Source: Pocillopora verrucosa (Eukaryota > Cnidaria > Anthozoa > Scleractinia > Pocilloporidae). Taken from it: DNA of 64,000 nt. Shown here piece by piece: positions 53,715 to 63,930 of this stretch. The notes beneath the pieces are model-generated. The model made no database searches and was not told the DNA's origin. It saw nothing but the letters and a program-made list of their open reading frames with translations. The stretch covers positions 20,354,405-20,418,404 of the forward strand of contig NC_089318.1 in the NCBI RefSeq assembly GCF_036669915.1. The letters are read 5' to 3'. Position numbers and translations under genes: made by a program. How positions within the stretch are numbered: position 1 is the first letter of the stretch; every line of letters starts with the position of its first letter.

Positions 53715-53822
53715 CTCTGTGGCTCAGTGGTAGAGCATCATAGCGCTGAATCCAAAGAACTTGTGACAAGACGAAAAACATCTTTCTCTTTATCTGAGTA
53801 TTCAGTCACTCTTTCTCCGACA
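53715..53822 (+). mobile_element. tRNA-derived SINE head, internally deleted
   Basis: GTCTCTGTGGCTCAGTGGTAG keeps the A box; the B-box half is deleted (joined to CTTGTGACAAGACG). It ends at the acceptor of the DGLUCY exon, as in copies 1 and 3. Confidence 0.5.
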
Positions 53823-53823
53823 G

Positions 53824-54532
53824 GCTTACCGCTGACTTTCACTGACAATATGGAGTGGTTGATCGTATGCGATACAACCGTAGCAGAATTCATCGTGAAA
53901 CGTCCGCCTGTTCCTGTAGATACCAAGCCACGAGTAGTAACATTAAAAGACAAACCTTTCACCGCTTCTTTGGTTTCTGAAAGCGCAGTCATCAGACTTC
54001 GTGGCCTCGAAAAGGAGATTCAAGACGACATCGGAGAGAGTGGCATCGCTAAACTTCATATTGCAGACGAGCTTCTGCGGGCTGCACTCGTTTTGTCACA
54101 TTCGTTATCTGTAGGAATACATTTCGGCTTCCCTTGCAATATCAATGAGGCGTTTCCAGAAACTGAAACGGATGGTTCCCTTGGGGCAATTGCACTTGGT
54201 AAAGTTATCAAAGCCCTTGGAAGGGAGGTGACATTAATTGCAAGTTACTATCACGTCAAATTAGTACGGGTACTTGTCGAAACATTATTGGGAAACAAAG
54301 CTTGTGTTGCGAAGTTGACACCGCAACAGACACATAGCTTTAGCGGAGTGAGAGCAGCTGCTCAAAGGTTGCTGTTTCACAATCCAGCGAATCAAACGAT
54401 TCCAAAGTCTGACGTTTTGGTTGTTATAGAAGTGGTTGGTGGGACAGAAGAGGGCCGTTACATGACCATGAAAGCAATGGAACTTGTCCGATATTTGTAA
54501 AGTCAGTCCAGTGGACGAAGTTCTCATTCAAA
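53824..54532 (+). pseudogene. D-glutamate cyclase-like pseudogene, copy 2
   Basis: Homologous to exon 20148-20852. It is open for most of its length, but a 1-bp insertion at the KARDLSEICK position (about 54478) shifts the frame to a stop, and the donor changed from AG|GT to AA|GT. Exons 2 and 3 are absent: sequence leaves homology at about 54705, where a LINE begins, and the DNA after the LINE belongs to an array gene's 3' flank. Confidence 0.85.
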
Positions 54533-54705
54533 GTAGCTATAATTATAAGTTAATGGGAAGTGTACTTACTAACCCTGTGCCAAGATATTCAGTCATGCTC
54601 CCAATCGTCATTTAAAAGGCAGAGCCCTTTTGATTCGAGTGTTTGAGACATATATGACATTGTAATGACTTTCAGGGAAATATATAAATGCCGTTTCTCG
54701 ACTTA

Positions 54706-57208
54706 CTTGCTTACTTAGGCACGTGGCTCTATGTGGAGCATAGGCTATCGGTGACCCCTCGCCATCGCACTCTGTTCTGGGCTAATCTTGCTGCTCGCGT
54801 CCAGTTTGTACGTTGCTGCTTGAGCTCTGCCCAGTGTCTCGCCTCCAGCTGTTGCGAGGCCGGCCTCTCTTCCTCTTTCCTTGCGGGTTCCAGGTCAGGG
54901 CTGGACGTGTGGTGCTGGATGCTGGCTTCCTGTGGGTGTGTCCGATCCAGCCCCATTTCCTCTTCAGAATTTGTTTTGCTACTGGTTCCTGTCCCGCTCG
55001 CTCCCACAGTTCTTCATTTGGGATCATCTCTGGCCATCGGATGTTGTAGATGCGCCGCAGATAGGTGTTGAAGAATGTCTGGATTTTCTGTAGCATTGTC
55101 TTTGTCGTCCTCCAAGTTTCGCATCCATAGAGCAAGACTGACTTCACATTGAAGTTGAAGATGCGAAGTTTGGTTCTTGTCCTGATCTCCTTGGACGACC
55201 AGATGTTCTTGAGCATGGCAAAAGCTGCTCTGGCCTTGCCAATCCTGGCTGTGACATCTCTCTCCGTGCCCCCCTGTTGGTCGACTGCACTCCCAAGGTA
55301 GATGAAGGAATCCACTTCCCTGATGGGCTCTCCACCTACTGTTAGTGGTGTGTTGGCAGTGGTGTTAATCTTCATCAGCTCTGTTTTCTTCTTGCTGATC
55401 TTGAGCCCTGTCCCAGCTGATATGATCTCCAGGCAGGTGGTCCTGTCTTGCATCTGTCGGTGGTTGTGTGACAGGAGCACCATGTCATCTGCCTGTTGTG
55501 GTGGTCTTCATGATCTTGTCGATGACCAGAAGGAAGAGAAATGGTGACAGCAGGCGCCCTTGCTGGACTCCAGTCTTGACCTCAAAGCTTTCTGACAGCT
55601 GGCAGGCGTGAGCGATCTTGCAGCTCATGTCATGGTAGGTACAGCGGATGAGGGCGATGATCTTCTCCGGGACTCCGTAGTGCCCCAGCAGCTTCCATAT
55701 CGTCTCTCTGTCCACACTGTCGAAGGCCTTCTCATAGTCTATGAAGCTGATGTAGAGGGGGGGAGTGCCACTCCAGCGACTGCTCCACTATGATGCGTAG
55801 ACTGGCGATCTGGTCCGCACATGATCTATTTCTGCGGAAGCCAGCCTGCTGGTCTCGGAGCTTCGGGTCGACTGCCTCTTTCATCCTCTCCAATAGAACT
55901 CTGTTGAGCTCTTTGCCTGGCACTGACAGGAACATGATCCCTCGGTAGTTGTTGCAGTCCCTGAGGTCTCCTTTCTTGGGCAGCTTGATCACGATACCTT
56001 CTTTCCACTGAGCCGGTACCTCTTCCTTCTTCCAGATCTTGCTGAAGAGGCTGTGTAGCATGTTGGTCGCCGTTTCCATGTCTGCTTTAATGGCCTCTGC
56101 TGGTATCTTGTCCGGTCCTGCTGCTTTCCCATTTCTCAGTGTCATGATGGCCTTCTTGATCTCTGCTTTTGTGGGCTTGTCGCAGCTGATGGGTAGTTCT
56201 GTCTCTGCTGGTGGGATGTCGGGTGGTGTTTCAGGGGCGGGACGGTTCAGCAGTTCCCTGAAGTGCTCTGCCCATCGCTTCAGCTGTTCCTCGGTTGTCG
56301 TCAGTGGGTCTCCATCTTTATCCTTTACTGGCTTGTCTGTCTGCTGGAATTTGTCCGACAGCTTCTTGGCTACCAGGTATGGGTCTTTGAGGTTCCCCTG
56401 TCCGGCTGCTTCCTCTGCCTGACTGGCCAGGTTTTCGATGTAATTCCTTTTGTCCTTCCTATGCTCCTCTTCACTTCTCCGTCTGCTGTTCTATATTCTA
56501 TCTGTGCCTTTACCTTGGCTGCTCTTGTTCGGCTTGTGTTCAGGTCAGTTTTCCTCTTTTTCCTTGCTTTTAGCTTCTGGATGGTGTCAGAAAAGAGCCA
56601 TTCCTTGTGTTGGGTCGCCCTCTTGCCCAGACCTTCTTCACACGTACTGTGCCAGAGTTTCTTGCTGTCCTCCCATTGTGTCTCGATGTCTGTCTCCCTG
56701 CCTTCTGTCAGTTCCTGTAGTAGCTGGAATCTGTTGGAAAGGCTGACCTGGATGCTGTTCGTGTGTCTTTATTCCTGAGCAGTCCAACGTTGTACCTTCT
56801 TCGAGTGTTGTTTGTGTTGGCATACCTCTTCCGCCTCAGCCTCATTGTTGTCGTAACCAGATGGTGGTCTGATGACACGTCGGCACCTCTCATCACTCGC
56901 ACATCTCGCCATGACCTCCTGAACTTCCGGCTGATGCAGATGTGATCAATCTGGTTTTCCCTTCTGTGGTCTGGGGATCTCCATGTGGCTTGTGTGGGAA
57001 GATGCTTCCTCCTATCACCAGCTGGTTCAAGGCGCACGGGTCTGCAAAGCGCTCACCATTCTCATTCATCTGTCCCAGTCCGTGTGTTTCCATGGTGCCC
57101 TCGTAGCCAGTGTTGTCTGTTCCGATCTTGGCATTGAAGTCTCCCGTCAGTATGGTCATGTCTTTGGCTCCTTCTTTGTCTATTACCGCCTGTAGTTGCT
57201 GGTAGAAT
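54706..57208 (-). mobile_element. Non-LTR retrotransposon with APE endonuclease and reverse transcriptase, defective
   Basis: Minus-strand blocks in element order: endonuclease C-terminus (ILTGDFNAKIGTDNTG at about 57100, then QIDHICISRKF and GADVSSDHHLV), linker, reverse transcriptase (LRNGKAAGPDKIPAEAI; WKEGIVIKLPKKGDL; QQAGFRRNRSCADQI; then FDSVDRETIWKLL in another frame), the catalytic ADDM region again frame-shifted (about 55487), and a C-terminus like the element at 23100 (GKRKRGRPRNSWRR). At least three frameshifts make it inactive. The 5' half of the endonuclease is missing. It sits exactly between DGLUCY copy 2 and the flank of copy T. Confidence 0.85.
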
Positions 57209-57350
57209 GGGCAAAAGAATGATAAAAACAAACAGAGTTACTGTGATTCCACATGTTATATACTTAGTGTAGATATAATATCCTTTCGATCTTATAGTAA
57301 CTAATTGTGATCTTTCTTCAATCTTCCTCAAGTTAAAAATCTCGTGATCT

Positions 57351-58799
57351 TTACTCGGTGCCACTATAGCAGCTTTCAGTATGGGCATCTTCTATTTCCA
57401 TGATAGTAACCTCTTTGGCAATCTCAAGCTTTAAGTCAAGAAACTGGATCCTTTCTTGAAGAGGGACTAATTCAGTGTTAAATCCATTCGAGGAAGCGAG
57501 CTGAAAAGCCTCTTCGGCTGTTTCTTTGGCCAGTTGATATAATCTCTGACGATAGAATTGATCAGATCGAGTTTTCAAGAGCTGTACCTGTGTTCCCCTC
57601 GGTACACTCTCACCAAGTCTATGCTGAACAAAATCAAGGTGTTCTTTGGCTTCCTTAATATCACAGGGAGCGATTTCTTTTTCTTGGGTGCGCGCGGCAT
57701 TTGAACTGCAGTCTAACAGCAGTGCTGCTAATCCGAGATGACAATACGTTTGGTTTTTTATCTGAACTCTCGGTCGTTCATCTCTTTGGCAGAAAGAGAC
57801 AGCTTGCTCATAGTAATATTTTGCTTTATCCCGCGCGGCCTCTCGCGCCTGTGCATTTCTCAGGTCATCTGGGATAATGCTCATATACTTCAACCAAACG
57901 CATCCGTAGTTGTAATACAGCTCGGCCCAGTCTTCTGGCGAATCGTGATTTTGCAGAAGAAACTCGCTGCGTCGAAGAAACTCAAATAGCGGGGATAATT
58001 TCATCGAGTTTCTATTTGTGTAGTCTTCTACAAGTAAAAAATAGGCTCTTGCTGTTAAAATACTAGGATTTGTAACGTCGTAATTCTGTGTTTGTTCTGA
58101 TTTTATGACTGAGGTAAACATAGACTTGCTCTTCTTAGACTCTTTCTGATAAGAAAAGGCCACTCCTCGCTCTATTTTTAAGGCCAACTCCATGTCCGGA
58201 TTTTCCCCATCTGCAAAACGTGTAATAAAGGCAGTAACAAGACGCTCATGGTCAGCAAACTTTCCTTCGTCCTGCAGAATTTCAAGTCTTTTCAGGATTC
58301 TCTCGCACTCTTGTCCGTTTAGATATCCTTGTTTTTCGATCAAAGGCATTGGTGGGTCAACGCCGACAATGAAAGTATCGCACCAGTCAGTCTGTGAACA
58401 GTGTTGCGTTTTCCCAAAAGGTTGAAGTTGGCAGGCTACCAATTCCGCTGGTCGCTTGTGTTGGTCTAGAAGGCTGCTTTTTGTCTTTGGAGCAGAGTCT
58501 GATTGTACTTCACCCCTGTTGGCACCTTTTGTTTCCCGTCGAAGCAAAGTGTGCTCCCACTCAGGCTGCTGCCGTTTGGCGAGTGGTTGTTGGACTATGA
58601 CTAAACTCTTGTTTTCAATCCTTAGTTTGAAATCTTTTGGTTCTGTGGCCATGTCAGAAACTGAGATTGAATTTTCAGAATATGTGTTTGCATCGTTACC
58701 ACCCTCATATCTTCTTCGTTCCAGTTCCATAGGTAGGATTTCAAGGGTTTCGTTCGATGAAAACTGCTCTGTAGACTGCTTCTCATCACTACTCATCAT
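57351..58799 (-). CDS. RHIM-like/helical-repeat array protein, copy T (VIVQQP, H-type)
   Basis: Intact frame of 482 codons beginning with two ATG codons (58799 and 58796); the second corresponds to the family start MSSDEKQSTEQ. Motif region NKSLVIVQ70QPLAKRQ, with Pro after QQ. The helical region, entirely H-type without a G-type patch, has SPEDWAELYYNYGCVWLKYMS; the tail ends HTESCYSGTE. It is the closest full-length relative of copy H. Upstream lie H-type sequence, a TTCCAAGAA element (59394-59402), TGACGTAA (59190-59197) and a MITE. Confidence 0.86.
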   Translation of the reverse strand: MMSSDEKQSTEQFSSNETLEILPMELERRRYEGGNDANTYSENSISVSDMATEPKDFKLRIENKSLVIVQQPLAKRQQPEWEHTLLRRETKGANRGEVQSDSAPKTKSSLLDQHKRPAELVACQLQPFGKTQHCSQTDWCDTFIVGVDPPMPLIEKQGYLNGQECERILKRLEILQDEGKFADHERLVTAFITRFADGENPDMELALKIERGVAFSYQKESKKSKSMFTSVIKSEQTQNYDVTNPSILTARAYFLLVEDYTNRNSMKLSPLFEFLRRSEFLLQNHDSPEDWAELYYNYGCVWLKYMSIIPDDLRNAQAREAARDKAKYYYEQAVSFCQRDERPRVQIKNQTYCHLGLAALLLDCSSNAARTQEKEIAPCDIKEAKEHLDFVQHRLGESVPRGTQVQLLKTRSDQFYRQRLYQLAKETAEEAFQLASSNGFNTELVPLQERIQFLDLKLEIAKEVTIMEIEDAHTESCYSGTE

Positions 58800-59210
58800 G
58801 AATATATTCTTCCTGCTCTAGGGTTTGTAATGCCTCGCAGTTACACCAAATAAAACGCCAAACTTTTGTGACTTATTGACGGAAGATAGGGAACTTTGAT
58901 TGAGTTGTTTACAATGACAGACAGGTTTGAATTCAAGCCAAAGTTTCTTTAATCTCATCGACGCAAGAAGGTCCTCGGCAGATTTATGTGATATTTCCCA
59001 CGCAGCCACGCAGTAAACTGGAACAGAAGATCATCAATGTTTTTGCTAGAGTAAAGACGAGACAAAAATATGGGCTTTCTATACCGTTGTGGAACAACAT
59101 GTAAGTGGCAAAAATAATAAAATATATGTGATTCCGAGAAAACAAATATAAGTACACTTACCAGTTCGAAAGCGAAAGACGCGATAACATGACGTAAATA
59201 TTAGTATTTG

Positions 59211-59349
59211 CGGTAAAATTTCCGCACAGCCCAGTACTATTGTAAAACAAATCTGTTCTCCCAATGGCAATGTATTGTTTTCTTCATTGTTTTCCCTATC
59301 AAAGAACTGAATGCATAATGTATTATGGGGCTATGCGGAAATTGTACCG
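59211..59349. mobile_element. 139-bp MITE-like element
   Basis: CGGTAAAATTTCCGCACAGCCC at the left and its near-complement GGGGCTATGCGGAAATTGTACCG at the right are terminal inverted repeats of about 22 bp. The insertion splits the array sequence TTAGTAGTTGCTACTTC that is continuous elsewhere (about 18878, 41638), with about 6 bp duplicated imperfectly (TATTTG/TAGTTT). No coding content. Confidence 0.75.
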
Positions 59350-59736
59350 TAGTTTCTACTTCTAAGCAAATTGTTTTTTCTCGAGCGATTGTTTTCCAAG
59401 AAACATCGTTATAGTGTAATCTTCAGACCTGAAGTGGCACCTCCAAATCAACGAATCGTTCATGTTCGTGATATTAACAGTTTATGCAAATTTAAATTTA
59501 TAAACAGACACATCAATCTTATAATTCAGCATTGAGCACAAGTCATGCACGTAATAAAGTATCCAAATTTGTCTTGTGTCCCCTTTGCCCTTTACTTCCT
59601 GTTTTGTTTACTTTGTCATGACTACAATCATTGACAATTGTCCAATCAGTATCCCACGTTAAAAACTTTGCGATCGTCGGAAAAGATTCTGTTACCTTAA
59701 AGGTGCAGGGAAATGATGGAGTGATATCTCAATTAC

Positions 59737-61057
59737 TATAAAGTTTGGATATTACGCGCGATGTCATTGGTTGAAAGAGCGTGCTCTGCGAGAGTATAGA
59801 GCACAGCCTGCTGAGCTAAAGCTGTCACGCCATCTGCCAAATTATACCATGTCCGACTTTCTCCGGGACTTTTCCCTAGTTTTTTTTTCTTTAATTGAAA
59901 GTGAAATTTCAGAACAGGCAAGTCGGCAAATAGCAATAGACGAACCAAACAAAGGTTTGTAAACATACCAGGCGCCCTAACTGAAGTTAGTATAACGTGA
60001 GAAGGGACGAAAATCCTTTAAGAGTAAACGAAATGGGCAGTCCGAGTTTTGAAGGTTTTCACACTCAGTTAGATTGCAAGCTTACTTAAGGTAATAAAAA
60101 TCAAACACAGCTAACGCTCGTGTAGCATATATAGTTTGGTGTTCAGAAACAAAACAGAACAAAACAGGAATGATGAAAAAGACAGCCAAACTGGCGTAAC
60201 AGTTAAAACTGATACTTATCATGACGGTGTCATGCTGAGGTCCAACGCGGCTAGCTCATCATGGCGATCTCCGGTCATCATAGTCAAGTAAGCCTCAGAT
60301 ATTATGTCGGCCGCCCTTCGAGAGAACAACTAAGAGCTTGCTCTTATATTCTTTCCGAGGCGTTGAGTGGAAGGCCACATCAGTGACTGCAGTCGAGTTT
60401 TAAGACGCTGTCATCCCGAGCAATCCTCATATTCCGGTAAATTCGGCTGTCGTTCTTTCATAAAACACCCGCCTAAACGGTTCATTTTCTCATTGTCATG
60501 GGAAAAAAAAGTTGCGTGTTTTTATGAGCCACAATTCGGCCGGATTTCATTAAACATTTCACTTTCAGAATCTGTATAAGAGACTTAAAGGCTTCAGACG
60601 AAAGAATTAAATTCGACTTGCTGAACTATTAAGTTTGTAAACTATTGCAGAATGTGAACTTTGATGGCCTGACATTTTTGACAGCTTTATTCTTTTACAG
60701 CGAATTAGATTATTTGAACCATTCTAACAGAGATTCTGATTGGCTTATTGTATCGTGTTTTACGAGAGTATAGAGCATGCTGACGACACTGTTGTTCGCT
60801 TTGGAAATAAAGTTTGTTTTGAAAATTGAAAGTAATATGTGGAGAATTTAACGGATTCTTTATTATAAAACAAGTAGAGAAGCCTTGACTTTGCTCTGTT
60901 CTGTTGTAAAGCACGCAGGAAGCGGCGAGAGCACTCAGGAAGTGAGGAGAAACACCTGATTACGTTTAGTGTTTCTCCCTACACTTCGTTCGTGCTCTAG
61001 TCGCTTCCTGCGTGCTTTACAACAGAACAGAGTACAGACAAGGCTTCTCCATTTGTT
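59737..61057. mobile_element. 1.3-kb insertion of unknown class
   Basis: Absent from other copies of the H-type upstream region, where GATATCTTCAACTATCGC is continuous. Both ends contain a GAGAGTATAGAGCA motif (about 59790 and 60770) in association with CGTGTT/CGTGCT. No convincing gene: a 63-codon plus-strand frame at 59771 (MKERALREYRAQP) ends at a possible donor GGTTTGT and is unassigned. A large hairpin lies in the right part (60866-61058). Confidence 0.5.
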
Positions 61058-61058
61058 A
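60866..61058. repeat. Large imperfect inverted repeat (foldback)
   Basis: ACAAGTAGAGAAGCCTTG at the left pairs with CAAGGCTTCTCCATTTGT at the right, and the arms continue through CTCTGTTCTGTTGTAAAGCA / TGCTTTACAACAGAACAGAG almost to the centre at about 60965. Arms are about 85 bp. Confidence 0.8.
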
Positions 61059-61454
61059 ACTATCGCTCTAAGGGATTAGAAATGTTGAAATGTTTCCAAT
61101 TTTCTGAATTCAAGCAACTGCTGGATTTTTCCTAGTTTCAGTTTCTAAATTTAAATGAAATTTTGGATACGTTTCAGAAGTGTAAAGTAAATTTTTCAAA
61201 TTTCTAACGATGGATTTAGAAATAATCGCACGATTTTGAATGATTCCATGGACGTAACTTTAAACTCCCTGTTTCATGATCGGCACCAGATTTTGATAAA
61301 GCGCTGTGGGGTGGATCTCACGAGTTAAACTTCTCAGTTTGCCTTTTCAGCAAAAGGAAGAAGACTCAAAATCTAACTTGATTTCTACTCGTAGCTTGGG
61401 AAACATAGAGCGATTATTAATTTGGTGAGTTCATCTGAGTAAAAAAGAATAAGG

Positions 61455-61680
61455 GAGATGGTACGTTTTGAGCTCGGTAAAGAAATAGAGGAAGATGTTT
61501 CTCGTCTTGTTACGAGCGTGGGACAAGGAAACGATTCAGAGTCCCCATGAGGAGTTGAACACGCGTCCCGTATACTGCAAGAACTCAGAATTTTTTCTTT
61601 GTTCTATGCTCGAGAAAAGACAAAAACATCTATCTCTATTTTTTTACCGAGCTCAAAACTTACCATCTGTCATATTCTAT
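61455..61680. mobile_element. Foldback element with tRNA-like centre, best preserved copy
   Basis: GATGGTACGTTTTGAGCTCG at the left is inverted as CGAGCTCAAAACTTACCATC at the right; inner parts (CGAGCGTGGGACAAGG and CTTTGTTCTATGCTCG) also pair. The centre holds the reversed tRNA-like 3' end AGTCCCCATGAGG. Present in the same position before all three DGLUCY segments. Confidence 0.75.
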
Positions 61681-61769
61681 TTTACAAATATGACGCTACC
61701 AACATTGCTGATCTTAGCAGTTTGCTGGACGCGTGTCATATAGACTTCGTAATAGACCTCACTCACCGC

Positions 61770-61897
61770 AGTTGCTGTTGCTCAGTGGTAGAGCATCGGA
61801 GCACGAAATCCGAAGATCTGATGTTCGATTCCTCATTGGAACTCAGAATTTTTTCTTTGTCCCACGCTCGTGACAAGACGAAAAACATCTTTCTCTT
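61770..61897 (+). mobile_element. tRNA-derived SINE-like element
   Basis: GTTGCTCAGTGGTAGAGCAT contains a good A box and GTTCGATTCC a perfect B box. The anticodon stem would close an 8-nt loop, so it is a SINE head rather than a tRNA. The tail runs into the DGLUCY acceptor region. Confidence 0.6.
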
Positions 61898-61927
61898 TAT
61901 CTGAGTGCTTCACTCTCTCTTCAACAG

Positions 61928-63691
61928 GCTTGCCGCTGACCTTGACTGACAATATAGAGCGGTTGATCGTATGTGATACAAACGTAGCAGAATTCAGGGT
62001 TAAACATCCGCCTGTTCATGTAGATACCAAGCCACGAGTAGTAACATTAAAAGACAAACCTTTTACTACTTCTTTGGTTTCTGAAAGCGCAGTCATCAGG
62101 TTTCGTGGTCTCGAAAGAGAGAGATTCGAGACGACATCGGAGAAAGGGGCATCGCTGAACTTCACATTGCAGACGAGCTTCTGCGGGCTGCACTGGTTTT
62201 GTCACATTCCTCGTCTGTAGGAATAAATTTCGGTTTCCCTTGCAATACCAATGAGGAGTTTCCAGATGAAATGGATGTTCCCCTTGGGACAATTGCGCTT
62301 GGTAAAGCTCTCAAAGCCCTTGGAAAGGAGATGACATTTATTGCAAGTTACTATCATGTCTAATTAGTACAGGTATTTGTCGAAACATTTTTGGGAAACA
62401 AAGGTTGTGTTGTTGAGTTCACGTCACAGCGGACACATGGCTCTGGTGGAGTGAGAGCAGCTGCTGAAAGGTTGCTGTTCCACAATCCAGCGAATCAAAC
62501 GGGTTCAAAGTTTGACGTTTTGGTTGCTATAGGAGCAGTAGTAGGACAGAAGAGGGCCGTTACATGACCATGAAAGCAAGGGACTTGTGCGATATTTGTA
62601 AAGTCAGTCCAGTGGACGAAGTTCTTATTCAAGGTAGCTATAATTATAAGTTAATGGGAAGTGTACTTACTAACCCTGTCCCAAGATATTCAGTCATGCT
62701 ACCAATCGTCAGTTAAAAGGTGGAGCCCTTTTGATTTGAGTGTTTGAGACATATATGATATTGTAATGACTTTCAGGGGAAATATGTAAATGCCGTTTCT
62801 TGACTAATAAATGTTAATTTGCTGGAGAATTTCAAACTTATCAAAAGAAGTTAGTCTGACTATAAATCGATTTCGAAGGGTTTATTCGATAAAATTTATC
62901 TCCACACGCTTTAATTATCAAAACAAAAGAATGTTATAACATGAGGACCTCACTCAGAGCACCCTTTTTTTATTCATTAATCATAAAATGTCTCATAACG
63001 GTGACGTACAAGGTACTTTATATGGACCTCATTCCTCTCTTTTAGCGAAAAAGTCAGTTGGTGATGCTGGTAACGAGATCGGAATGGGAAAGGTCCACCA
63101 AAGGGTCGTCATTGGCATTGCAAATGGACGACACATCGCTGATACGGTTGCTACTGACCATTTGATCACCTCGGGTGTTTCCAATTGGGGTGGGTCGGCG
63201 TTAGTGGCAGCTCTGGCCATCTTAAATCAGTGCCCAGTGCACTTACCACACGCCAGATGAGGAACTGTGCCTGATACACTTATTGTTACCGAAGTCTTGA
63301 AAACGGTGGAAATGGTAATGCCTTTAATAAAGTCTTCTCTTTGCGCACCGAATTCATCCTCGATATTAGCTAACTTTAGGCTCTACAATAATTGTGGAAC
63401 TCAAACATCGGAGGCGTAAGGGTGTGACTCAGGATACGAGAGAATAAGAAAAGAATTGATAACATTAAAAATTGGAAATTTACATTTATCTATAATTGTT
63501 TTCTTTTTCAGGAAGAGGACCAACTGAAGTGTATCGTTGGGCTCGGGGTATGTGACGGTATATTACAAAAGAGAGAGATGTCTGTGGATGGGCAACCATT
63601 TCATCTCGTCCACAAAGAAAAATTGCAAAGACTGTGGACTATAGCCACTTTGCCAATAGTGATTACCGAGCAAGACGCGGCCAGACGATGA
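61928..63691 (+). pseudogene. D-glutamate cyclase-like pseudogene, copy 3
   Basis: Exon equivalents: 61928-62633, 63046-63330 and 63512-63691. A 2-bp insertion after RGLE (about 62118) shifts the frame; the YYHVK codon Lys is TAA (about 62360). In exon 2 a 24-bp in-frame deletion removes most of the GKIATIGIG segment before GNEIGMGKVH, and an Arg codon became TGA (about 63258). Exon 3 remains open to its stop. It aligns to copy 1 throughout, including introns. Confidence 0.85.
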
Positions 63692-63930
63692 AGTGTACCC
63701 TTCACTTTATTCTTGTGCACATTGCATCGCAGAAAAGAGAGACAAAAAATTGTTGAAACTGGGCTAGAAGGACAATCTCAGTAATTTGTGTGATTCAAAC
63801 TCGTCAAATCGTCTCAAAGGCTTCCGTTCACTATAACGGTAACTGATTTGAAGGTATCTACTGCCAATATAACTTAAGAGCTTTTTGAAGACCCATATTT
63901 TTACTTATAACTATTGAAAAGCAACCTTTG

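Noticed and set aside
56263-56778. 171-codon plus-strand frame with hydrophobic character
   Set aside because: Antisense of the LINE linker region; no independent support.
2420-58799. Bacterial operon reading of the same-strand genes
   Set aside because: Kilobase-scale AT-rich spacers, kappaB/CCAAT elements, spliced neighbours and animal retroelements show a eukaryotic tandem array.
59771-59962. 63-codon plus-strand frame in the 1.3-kb insertion
   Set aside because: No recognisable domain and no second copy to test conservation; kept only as a remark in the element entry.
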